Shown one piece after another: positions 1 to 5,688 of a stretch of DNA of 7,486 nucleotides. The stretch lies in the NCBI GenBank assembly GCA_013152135.1, contig JAADGX010000194.1:1-7486 (forward strand), given 5' to 3'. Numbering within the stretch: the stretch's first letter is position 1; every line of letters starts with the position of its first letter. The notes beneath the pieces are model-generated. The model searched no databases. It had not been told where the DNA came from and worked only from the letters and a program-made list of their open reading frames with translations. The position numbers and the translations under genes were made by a program. The DNA comes from Chlorobiota bacterium (lineage in GTDB: Bacteria > Bacteroidota > Ignavibacteria > SZUA-365 > JAADGX01).

Positions 1-2
1 GT

Positions 3-125
3 TCGCGTTACAATTCACGACGCCTGCCCGCGGAAGTCGGGGTTGCGGGGACAAGCGCGCACCTCATTCGTTGCAGGGATGAATACGAAGACCTCGTGAG
101 CGCCGAGCGGCTTCTCGATCTGTAG
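3..125 (+). CDS. Possible C-terminal end of an unidentified gene (partial at window edge)
   Basis: One plus-strand frame is open from the window edge to a TAG at 123-125 and would encode about 40 residues, ending with an acidic, helix-like tail (DEYEDLVSAERLLDL). About two thirds of its third codon positions are G or C, as expected of genes here. Its stop lies 10 bases from the stop of the convergent M16 gene, a normal gene spacing. Against it, the other frames of this stretch are also partly open and as G+C-rich at their wobble positions, including the in-frame continuation of the M16 gene beyond its TAA. I recognise no family and assign no function. It could equally be intergenic sequence. 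Confidence 0.25.
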   Translation, partial: SRYNSRRLPAEVGVAGTSAHLIRCRDEYEDLVSAERLLDL

Positions 126-134
126 TATCTGAAA

Positions 135-1496
135 TTATTCTTCCGGGAGCGCGAGACCGGGCCTGGTTGCGGGCACGAGACTGAAGGCCGTGTTGTTTGT
201 AGGCCGCAGGTATTTCCGGGCCACGCGGGAAATTTCCGGCGGTGTTACGGTCCTGATATCACGTATCAGTTTCTGCATGTAGGCGGGATCGTCGAGGAAG
301 CAACTGCCGGTGTTGAAGCTGTACGTTCGGCTTCCCGGTCCGCCCAGCATTTCCAGCATGCCGTAAAGTTCGCGTTGCAGGGTATTGGCTGCGATCTGTA
401 CTTCATCCCGCGTCGGTGGAGCGGTCATCAGGTCCTGGAGCGTGTTCATGACCGTATTGTAGACGAGCAGCAGGTTCGTTTCCTGGCCGGAGTTGATCGA
501 ACACCAGAACATGCCGTCTTGTACCAGGCTCATTTGGTTGGTCTGTACGGAGCGGGCGAGGTTCTTTTGGACAAGTGCTTTTTGCAGGCGTGACTGCTGA
601 GTGCCCGCGAGGATCCGCGCCAGGACGAACAGTGCCGCTTCGTCCACGGAGCCCATGGGAGCGGAATGCCAGATGAGGGACAGGGCCGTGTACTTGATAG
701 GAGCGGCGGTATGAAATCGGAGCGGCTTCTGCATTGGCGCGGGCGGCTCGACCGGCGTGTAATATTGCGTTTCTCCTCCAGGGATCGAGCCGAACAAATC
801 TTCCACAAGTTTCCGGGTTTCCACGAAAGAGATATTTCCCCCGATGCAAAGGGAAGCGGTGTTCGGTCGGATGAAACTCCGGATGAAATCCCGGACGTCT
901 TGCACCGACACCAACGCGAGGTCTTTTTTCAAGCCCTCGGAAAGGTATGCGTACGGATGGTCCGGAGGATACATGGCCTGGTAAATGGTTGCTTTCATTT
1001 GGAACGAGGGAGCGTCGCTTTTTTGTTCCAGCCTGTGCAAAACGAATTGCTTCGTGCTGTCGAACAACGCCTGGGTAATATCCTCCGGTGGAAATTGCAT
1101 CCTGTCCGCCTCAATATGTAGCAAGCTGCGGAGCGAAGCGGAGGAACCCAGCGACCAGAACTGGAGGCGGTCAACATCGATCATGAAACCATAGGTCGCG
1201 TCGGCGCTGTCCATGATCTTCATCATCCTCCGCAGGGGAATACCGGGAGTACCACTGGCGAGAATTGTCCCCGCCAGGTTGGCGAGACCATGTTTTCCGT
1301 ATACGTCCCGCTGGCTTCCCGCGCGGTAGGAAATATCCACGGCTGCGAGAGGCAGCGTCGTATCGCGGTAAAGAACAACTTGCAGTCCATTGTCGAGTGT
1401 GAAGGATTCGATGGGTCCGGGATTCCAGTCCTGGCTCAAGGCGAGAACTGGCGCCAGACACAGGAGTACGGCGGATATGCGAATTCGATTTTTCAT
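135..1496 (-). CDS. Secreted M16-family (insulinase/MPP-like) pseudopeptidase, non-catalytic
   Basis: This is a 453-residue exported protein. Residues 1-21 form a signal peptide: positive n-region, hydrophobic core, likely cleavage after ALS21. Residues about 30-175 match an M16 N-terminal domain (LDNGLQVVLY, then YRAGSQRD...GKHGLA). Residues about 190-370 match an M16 C-terminal domain (VQDVRDFIRSFIRPN...). The family's zinc motif HxxEH falls at residues 73-77, but here it reads NLAGT, so both histidines and the catalytic glutamate are gone. The third ligand, normally Glu 76 residues further on, is His154. A glycine-rich GGPG stretch lies near 385-388. The length fits a bacterial two-domain M16B protein. 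In this family such inactive subunits usually pair with an active subunit, whose gene is often adjacent. No partner is visible here, although the downstream side is cut by the window edge. An AGGA touches the ATG directly, so ribosome-site support is poor. The fold is confident; the role, perhaps envelope peptide processing with a partner, is inferred. Confidence 0.9.
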   Translation of the reverse strand: MKNRIRISAVLLCLAPVLALSQDWNPGPIESFTLDNGLQVVLYRDTTLPLAAVDISYRAGSQRDVYGKHGLANLAGTILASGTPGIPLRRMMKIMDSADATYGFMIDVDRLQFWSLGSSASLRSLLHIEADRMQFPPEDITQALFDSTKQFVLHRLEQKSDAPSFQMKATIYQAMYPPDHPYAYLSEGLKKDLALVSVQDVRDFIRSFIRPNTASLCIGGNISFVETRKLVEDLFGSIPGGETQYYTPVEPPAPMQKPLRFHTAAPIKYTALSLIWHSAPMGSVDEAALFVLARILAGTQQSRLQKALVQKNLARSVQTNQMSLVQDGMFWCSINSGQETNLLLVYNTVMNTLQDLMTAPPTRDEVQIAANTLQRELYGMLEMLGGPGSRTYSFNTGSCFLDDPAYMQKLIRDIRTVTPPEISRVARKYLRPTNNTAFSLVPATRPGLALPEE

Positions 1497-1502
1497 TCCT
1501 GC

Positions 1503-1532
1503 AAAATAGGGTTGTTGCTTTTATCTTTGCAA
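1503..1532 (-). promoter_or_regulatory. Possible promoter of the M16 gene
   Basis: On the minus strand a TTGCAA (1532-1527) stands 18 bases before TATTTT (1508-1503). Each box matches four of six bases of the sigma-70 consensus. TTG with a downstream TATTTTG also loosely resembles the Bacteroidota -33/-7 pattern. The start of transcription would fall very close to the ATG at 1496, implying a very short or absent leader. The evidence is weak and comes from pattern reading only. Confidence 0.25.
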
Positions 1533-1548
1533 TGGAGTTCGCCGTGCC

Positions 1549-1584
1549 AAAGAAAAAGCCTCCCCCACTGCCAGGGGAGGCTTT
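1549..1584 (-). terminator. Intrinsic terminator, minus-strand orientation
   Basis: A perfect 11-base-pair inverted repeat (AAAGCCTCCCC at 1555-1565, GGGGAGGCTTT at 1574-1584) encloses an 8-base loop. Read on the minus strand, the G+C-rich stem runs straight into a T-rich tract (CTTTTTCTTT), the hallmark of a Rho-independent terminator. Read on the plus strand it is followed by CGCTC with no T tract, so the direction is clear. It lies about 50 bases upstream of the M16 start codon and just before that gene's possible promoter. It would therefore end a minus-strand transcript starting somewhere to its right, where no convincing minus-strand gene is present. Confidence 0.65.
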
Positions 1585-1745
1585 CGCTCATCAAGTTCGC
1601 CTAAGGAGGTGTTAGCCTCTACTAAAGTGCGGGTTGCGCGTATGCCGATCAATCAAAGAATTTCTTTTTCATGCAAGTTTTACACAATATGCGTCTGCCG
1701 TAGGAGCGGACGAGGGAATTCCAATACAATGCGACATACGGAACA
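1585..1745. other. Intergenic leader region of the RNA methyltransferase gene
   Basis: No convincing gene lies here. The plus strand carries TAAGGAGGTG at 1602-1611, a full-length Shine-Dalgarno match about 134 bases before the ATG at 1746. Its complement on the minus strand reads CACCTCCTTA, identical to the end of Escherichia coli 16S rRNA. The CTAA and TTAG flanking GGAGGTG could form a short hairpin that presents it in the loop. An AT-rich stretch (about 1651-1690) includes the 13-base palindrome AAAGAATTTCTTT at 1655-1667. The methyltransferase promoter probably lies in this AT-rich part, but I could not fix clear -35 and -10 boxes. A 40-codon frame from GTG at 1627 ends in a TGA that overlaps the methyltransferase ATG as ATGA. 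Its codon use is unlike that of the neighbouring genes, so it is not called as a gene. Confidence 0.5.
1655..1667. repeat. 13-base AT-rich palindrome, possible operator
   Basis: AAAGAA and TTCTTT flank a single central base, forming a perfect inverted repeat about 80 bases upstream of the methyltransferase start. It is short and composed of simple A/T-rich sequence, so chance is a serious alternative. Its placement in the likely promoter zone is the only support for a regulator-binding role. Confidence 0.25.
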
Positions 1746-2564
1746 ATGAGAATCCTGACATTCGACGATTTATCCAACAAGGAACGGGCGTTGTTTACCT
1801 CCCTGAAAAACCGGCCCTTTCCCACTGCCGACAGGTTTTTCGTGGCGGAAAGCGGCAAAGTCGTCCGCCAGCTTCTCCGTTCCTCCATCCTCGTTCAGTC
1901 GGTGCTACTGACACGCGAGTGGCTGGAGAAATTGCGGGACGACCTGGAGCGAGAGCGCGAAGAAGAACTGTTCGTGTACGTTGCCGACAAACCACGGATC
2001 GAGTCCATTGTCGGTTTTCAACTCCACGAGGGGATCATGGCGATTGCCGAGGTGCCGCCAATGCCTCCGCTGGAACCGGAACGCGAGCGAAAAAACGAAA
2101 GCTCGGTGCGCCTGTTTCTCGAAGGGATCAACGATGCCGAGAACATGGGGGCCATACTGCGGAACGCGGCGGCAATGGGTGTGGCAGGAGTCAGCGTGAG
2201 CGCGACAAGCTGCAGCCCGTACTTGCGGAGAGCGGTACGCGTCTCGATGGGTGCGGTCTTCAACCTGGAGATCCGGACCGGCGTGAATGCGCGGGAGGAA
2301 CTGGCCGCGATGAAAGCAATGGGATTCCACCTCGTCGGTACGGCGGAATCGCCGGACGCATGCTCTCTATGGGATTATCGGTGGGATTTTCCGGTGTGCC
2401 TGGTTATCGGAAGCGAAGGCAGCGGTTTGCCCGGCGACGTCGCCTCCCTGTGCGAGAAACAGGTTCGCATTCCCATGAAGGAGCCGATGGATTCTCTCAA
2501 TGTTGGTGTTGCCGTGGGAATCCTGCTGGCGCATGTCAACTGGCAGCGGAGCCTGGAATTATAG
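1746..2564 (+). CDS. SpoU/TrmH-family RNA 2'-O-ribose methyltransferase
   Basis: This 272-residue SPOUT-superfamily enzyme transfers methyl groups from S-adenosylmethionine to the 2'-hydroxyl of a ribose in rRNA or tRNA. The N-terminal part (about 1-105) resembles the substrate-binding domain of RlmB/TrmH-type proteins (RFFVAESGKVVRQLL). The catalytic knotted domain follows from about 120. Motif 1 is EGINDAENMGAILRNAAAMG (126-145) and includes the conserved Arg139. Motif 2 is VIGSEGSGL (220-228). Motif 3 is IPMKEPMDSLNVGVAVGILL (242-261), which contributes to the cofactor-binding trefoil knot. All three motifs are intact and the length is typical. The ATG at 1746 is the only in-frame ATG after an upstream in-frame TAG at 1701, so the start is secure. 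It is preceded only by a weak GGA. Which nucleotide it modifies cannot be read from sequence; 23S rRNA G2251 (RlmB) is one possibility among several. It overlaps the convergent phosphatase gene by 6 bases at the 3' end. Confidence 0.93.
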   Translation: MRILTFDDLSNKERALFTSLKNRPFPTADRFFVAESGKVVRQLLRSSILVQSVLLTREWLEKLRDDLEREREEELFVYVADKPRIESIVGFQLHEGIMAIAEVPPMPPLEPERERKNESSVRLFLEGINDAENMGAILRNAAAMGVAGVSVSATSCSPYLRRAVRVSMGAVFNLEIRTGVNAREELAAMKAMGFHLVGTAESPDACSLWDYRWDFPVCLVIGSEGSGLPGDVASLCEKQVRIPMKEPMDSLNVGVAVGILLAHVNWQRSLEL

Positions 2565-3788
2565 AACTTTTATAACGACCGCGGTCAGGTCGTCGTGCTG
2601 GGGCGCGCTGCCGGTGAACAGCTCGACGCGGCGGACCAATCCCCGGAGAACGGCCTCGGAATCGCGCTCTTCTTCGATCGTTTCTTGAAACAGCGTTTGC
2701 AAGCGCTCCTGGCCGAGCGGTTCCCCCTCCTTGTTCATTGCTTCCACCAGGCCGTCGGTGAAGAGCAGCAGAGCGTCACCGGGGGTTAGCTCCAGGGAAT
2801 CGCTTTGGTATTTCGTGTCTGGCACGACACCGAGTGGAAAACGCGGTCCCGGGGCGACGAGAGCCTCGACCCGGGAATCGCGGTACAGCAAGGGACGCGA
2901 CTGCCCGGCATTGACGTACGTAAATGTCCGGTTTGCGGCATTGAGCGCTCCCAGCAGGAAAGAGACGAATTTCTTCTTGTTGTTCCGGCTGAAGACGGTC
3001 ATGTTCAGGCGATTCATGATGGTGGCGGGATCGGTTTCGTGCTGGACCTCGTTGGCGAGGGCGCCGCTTGTGAACACCGCCGTCATGGCGGCGTCCATGC
3101 CCTTGCCCGCCACGTCGACCACCGCGACGCCCAGCAGGGATTCCGTTCCCCCCAGACGGGCGTAGTCGAAGTGGTCGCCGCCCACGGTGTTGGCGGGCAT
3201 GCACATGCCCGCAATGTCGAATCCGTCGAGTTTCGGGTTCCCGGAAGGCATGAGGCTGAGCTGCATCCGCCGCGCGGTTTCGACCTCGAACCGGAGAATG
3301 TCCATCTGGCCGCGCTCCTCGGTCACGATCCAGATCAGGAGATTGATAGCGGCAAGGATCAACAGACCGGCGATGAGGATGGTCAGGAGATGGGTGAAGC
3401 CGAGTTCGATGGTAAGCAGCCCCATGCCGATGGCGATCATGAGAAACGCCGTCCGGACCAGCGGTTTCCGGTCGGCCGGGATGCTGTCGTAGATTTCCCT
3501 GCTCCAGGTCAGCGAGAAGAGAATGGCGTCCTTGAGTCCGACCTTTTCACCCGCTTGCTGAAAACGGGTACGGTATGCCTGGCGGAGTCCCTGCACCTGT
3601 TCGCGGGCATGAACCGCGATGAAACCGAGTACGCCGAGGATGACGATCAGGCCGATGATGGTGCTCCAGTCGCCTTGTTCGATAGCGTCGGCCGTTTCCC
3701 CGATAAAATTCAGGACAAAGATGACCATGAAAATCTTCAGGAAGAGCCGAAGACGCGGAGATTCTTCGAATGAAAGTCCGGTAGCCAT
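2559..3788 (-). CDS. Membrane-bound PPM/SpoIIE-type serine/threonine phosphatase (RsbU-like)
   Basis: This 409-residue protein has two membrane hairpins followed by a cytoplasmic phosphatase. Hydrophobic segments lie at about 15-30, 43-60, 112-128 and 132-154, separated by a charged loop of about 50 residues. A short helical linker (FEVETARRMQLSLMP, 167-181) of the kind seen before RsbU catalytic domains precedes the PPM/SpoIIE domain (about 185-409). The metal-binding aspartates are retained: VGGD (D205), VVDVAGKG (D225), FTDG (D345) and HDD (D399, D400). The usual GHNPP-like motif is GQSRP (295-299), so its histidine is replaced by glutamine. Known relatives dephosphorylate anti-anti-sigma (STAS) proteins in partner-switching pathways. 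That target is inferred here, and no STAS or anti-sigma kinase gene is in the window. There is no PAS, GAF, HAMP or response-regulator domain, so any signal would act through the membrane part. The start ATG (3788) has no clear ribosome site. It is divergent from lysS and convergent with the methyltransferase gene. Confidence 0.92.
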   Translation of the reverse strand: MATGLSFEESPRLRLFLKIFMVIFVLNFIGETADAIEQGDWSTIIGLIVILGVLGFIAVHAREQVQGLRQAYRTRFQQAGEKVGLKDAILFSLTWSREIYDSIPADRKPLVRTAFLMIAIGMGLLTIELGFTHLLTILIAGLLILAAINLLIWIVTEERGQMDILRFEVETARRMQLSLMPSGNPKLDGFDIAGMCMPANTVGGDHFDYARLGGTESLLGVAVVDVAGKGMDAAMTAVFTSGALANEVQHETDPATIMNRLNMTVFSRNNKKKFVSFLLGALNAANRTFTYVNAGQSRPLLYRDSRVEALVAPGPRFPLGVVPDTKYQSDSLELTPGDALLLFTDGLVEAMNKEGEPLGQERLQTLFQETIEEERDSEAVLRGLVRRVELFTGSAPQHDDLTAVVIKVL

Positions 3789-3989
3789 GAACTATCCCGT
3801 GTCTCGCCTCGCGGGCGCACGGCGGTACCATGGGCCGGGTGGCGCTGTGATGGTGGTATGTGTTGTATTCGGCTCCATGTTCCCGGGCGGAGGTGTTTTA
3901 TTACACGAATTTAGGAGAACGGCGTTGACATTCAAAGGCCCTCATCGTAACTTGAGAAACTGCTTTTTTGTAAACGACCCCGGTATGCC
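3789..3989. other. Divergent spacer between phosphatase and lysS genes
   Basis: This spacer must hold the promoters of both divergent genes. The lysS side has a good TTGACA box (3925-3930). For the phosphatase side I see only an AT-rich patch around 3898-3912 (TAATAAAA on the minus strand) without a well-spaced -35 box. AGGAG at 3913-3917 lies 7 bases before a TTG at 3925, which opens a 32-codon frame ending at 4023 inside lysS. No hairpin terminator or riboswitch-like structure was recognised. Confidence 0.5.
3925..3953 (+). promoter_or_regulatory. Probable lysS promoter
   Basis: A perfect -35 consensus TTGACA (3925-3930) is followed after exactly 17 bases by TAACTT (3948-3953), a poor match to TATAAT but a partial match to the TAnnTTTG -7 element of Bacteroidota, which also use a TTG near -33. 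Transcription would begin near 3960, giving a leader of about 30 bases before the ATG at 3990. Confidence 0.5.
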
Positions 3990-5507
3990 ATGTCAGAAAA
4001 CCTCCACCCGAACGACGATTTGAACGACCAGATGATGCGCCGCCGCCAGGAACTGGACGAGATCGTCGCAAGCGGGATCAATCCGTTTCCCTACAGCTAT
4101 CCCGTAACGGCACATGCCCGGGAAATCCTGGATGCATTCACCGACGACGCGCCCCAGCGCAACGTCTCGGTAGCGGGAAGGATCATGAGCTTTCGAAGGA
4201 TGGGCAAGGCGACGTTCGTTCATCTCCAGGATTCCACGGGGAAAATCCAGCTTTACTTCCGCAAGGACGACGTGGAACGGTACGCGCTGTTGAAGCTCCT
4301 GGATATCGGCGACATCATCGGTGTCACGGGCTTCGTGTTCCGGACCCGCATGGGCGAGGTCTCCGTACATGTCCAGGACTACACGCTCCTTGCGAAGTCG
4401 TTGCGCCCCCTGCCCGTTGTCAAGGAAAAGGTGGACGAGGAGGGCAACAAGATCGTGTACGATCCCTTCAAGGACAAGGAACTGCGCTACCGCAAGCGTG
4501 CGGTGGATCTCATCGTGAACCCGGAGGTCAAGGAAGTCTTCATCAAGCGGTCACTGCTGGTGCGCGCCATGCGGCGTTTCCTCGATGAGCGCGGCTACCT
4601 CGAAGTCGAGACCCCCATCCTGCAACCGCAGTACGGAGGCGCGGCCGCGCGACCGTTCGTCACGCATCACAATGCTCTCGATATCGACCTCTACTTGCGC
4701 ATCGCCGATGAGCTGTATCTGAAGCGCCTCATCGTGGGAGGATTCGAGGGCGTCTACGAGATCGGAAAGGATTTTCGCAACGAGGGCATGGACCGCTCGC
4801 ACAACCCCGAGTTCACCATGATGGAGCTTTACGTGGCGTACCGGGATTACGAGTGGATGATGGAATTGGTCGAAGAAATGCTTCACGCTATTGCGGTGGA
4901 AGTGTCGGGGGGAGCGGAAGTGTCGTTCGGGGAGACGACAATCTCCTTTGCCCCGCCGTTCAAGCGCATGACCATGATGGAAGCGATCGAAAGCAAGATC
5001 GGCGAGAATCTCCGGGGCGCCTCGGAAAAGCGCTTGCAGGAGGTGGCGGCGTCGCTCGACATCGAATTGGAGCCGAGCATGGGTGCGGGCAAGATCATCG
5101 ATGAAATTTTCTCGGAAGCGGTCCAGCCGGACCTGTTGCAGCCGACGTTCATTCTCGATTACCCGCTCGAGATGTCGCCCCTTGCGAAGAAGCATCGCAG
5201 CGAGGAGGGGCTGGTGGAGAGGTTCGAGCTCTTCATCAAGGGACAGGAAATCGCCAATGCTTTTTCGGAGTTGAACGATCCGATCGACCAGCGACGACGG
5301 TTCGAGGAGCAGGCGCGTCTCCGGGCCCGTGGCGACGATGAAGCGATGACGTTCGACGAGGATTTCGTCGAAGCCCTGGAATACGGCATGCCTCCCACGG
5401 CGGGTCTGGGTATCGGTATCGACAGGCTGACCATGCTCATGACGGGCCAGGAATCGATCAGGGATGTTATCCTGTTCCCGACCATGCGCCCGGAACAGGG
5501 ATCATGA
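3990..5507 (+). CDS. lysS: Lysyl-tRNA synthetase, class II
   Basis: This 505-residue cytoplasmic enzyme charges tRNA-Lys with lysine using ATP. An N-terminal helix is followed by an OB-fold anticodon-binding domain (about 57-135, VAGRIMSFRRMGKATFVHLQD). A charged insert (about 145-168, VDEEGNKIVYDPFKDKELRY) resembles that of FCB-group enzymes. The class II catalytic core follows. Motif 1 surrounds FLDERGYLEVETPIL (197-211). Motif 2 is FRNEGMDRSHNPEF (262-275), with the ATP- and amino-acid-binding residues. Motif 3 is GLGIGIDRLTML (472-483), ending in the typical FPTMRPE (496-502). The length is normal and all motifs are intact. The ATG at 3990 gives a sensible N-terminus; the ATG five bases upstream is out of frame. 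No Shine-Dalgarno sequence is present (ACCCCGGTATGCC precedes the start), as is common in Bacteroidota relatives. Transcription probably starts at the TTGACA promoter just upstream. It is the first of two co-directional genes, followed by the helicase gene. Confidence 0.98.
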   Translation: MSENLHPNDDLNDQMMRRRQELDEIVASGINPFPYSYPVTAHAREILDAFTDDAPQRNVSVAGRIMSFRRMGKATFVHLQDSTGKIQLYFRKDDVERYALLKLLDIGDIIGVTGFVFRTRMGEVSVHVQDYTLLAKSLRPLPVVKEKVDEEGNKIVYDPFKDKELRYRKRAVDLIVNPEVKEVFIKRSLLVRAMRRFLDERGYLEVETPILQPQYGGAAARPFVTHHNALDIDLYLRIADELYLKRLIVGGFEGVYEIGKDFRNEGMDRSHNPEFTMMELYVAYRDYEWMMELVEEMLHAIAVEVSGGAEVSFGETTISFAPPFKRMTMMEAIESKIGENLRGASEKRLQEVAASLDIELEPSMGAGKIIDEIFSEAVQPDLLQPTFILDYPLEMSPLAKKHRSEEGLVERFELFIKGQEIANAFSELNDPIDQRRRFEEQARLRARGDDEAMTFDEDFVEALEYGMPPTAGLGIGIDRLTMLMTGQESIRDVILFPTMRPEQGS

Positions 5508-5688
5508 CTTTTCTCACGGCCTCGGTGTTGCGGGCTGATTTGTTTTTGAAAGCGCGGGCAATCACATTACTCGGCCGTATGGCCGGGATGAACACCTTGC
5601 GATCGGCGCGTCATGGCGAGTGAACCTGCGCCGGTTCTCTTTTCCAAAGTACTTTTCTGAAATCCACGTGTTCTCACAGTTGGCATAG
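5508..5688. other. Intergenic region between lysS and the helicase gene
   Basis: This spacer carries a weak possible terminator for lysS (5517-5547) and a compact hairpin CTCGGCC-GTAT-GGCCGGG (5570-5587, 7 pairs including one G-T) with no T tract on either side. A TACTTTTC at 5650-5657 matches most of the Bacteroidota TAnnTTTG -7 element, but no TTG stands at the right distance upstream. A helicase promoter here is therefore plausible but not shown. No small gene with credible coding character was found. Confidence 0.45.
5517..5547 (+). terminator. Weak possible intrinsic terminator after lysS
   Basis: CGGCC (5517-5521) can pair with GGCTG (5533-5537), one pair being G-U, around an 11-base loop, and is followed at once by ATTTGTTTTT. 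The T tract and its position ten bases after the lysS stop fit a terminator. The stem is short and the loop large, so it may be inefficient or chance. Confidence 0.3.

Noticed and set aside
1579..1598. Hammerhead-ribozyme-like core on the minus strand (TTGATGAGCGAAA)
   Set aside because: The CUGAUGA and GAAA boxes are only partly matched, there is no stem II between them, and no cleavage triplet sits within a stem I/III arrangement. The bases simply abut the terminator hairpin.
1634..2575. A 313-codon plus-strand open frame overlapping the methyltransferase in another frame
   Set aside because: Its product is Arg/Gly-rich low-complexity sequence, while the overlapping frame has all three SPOUT motifs. 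It is a codon-bias artefact rather than an overprinted gene.
2805..3773. A 322-codon plus-strand open frame opposite the phosphatase gene
   Set aside because: It is antisense to a well-supported PPM/SpoIIE protein and its composition is His/Asp/Gln-rich without motifs. It is a shadow frame.
3889..3897. GGAGGTGTT repeated in two intergenic regions (also 1605-1613)
   Set aside because: A shared 9-base word between two short G-rich spacers can easily arise by chance. The flanks differ and no common distance to a gene exists.
4551..5195. A 214-codon minus-strand open frame within lysS
   Set aside because: It is antisense to the class II catalytic core of lysS and shows no domain, start signal or context of its own.
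5570..5587. Hairpin CTCGGCC-GTAT-GGCCGGG as a terminator
   Set aside because: The stem is good, but no T tract follows it in either direction, so it does not qualify as an intrinsic terminator.
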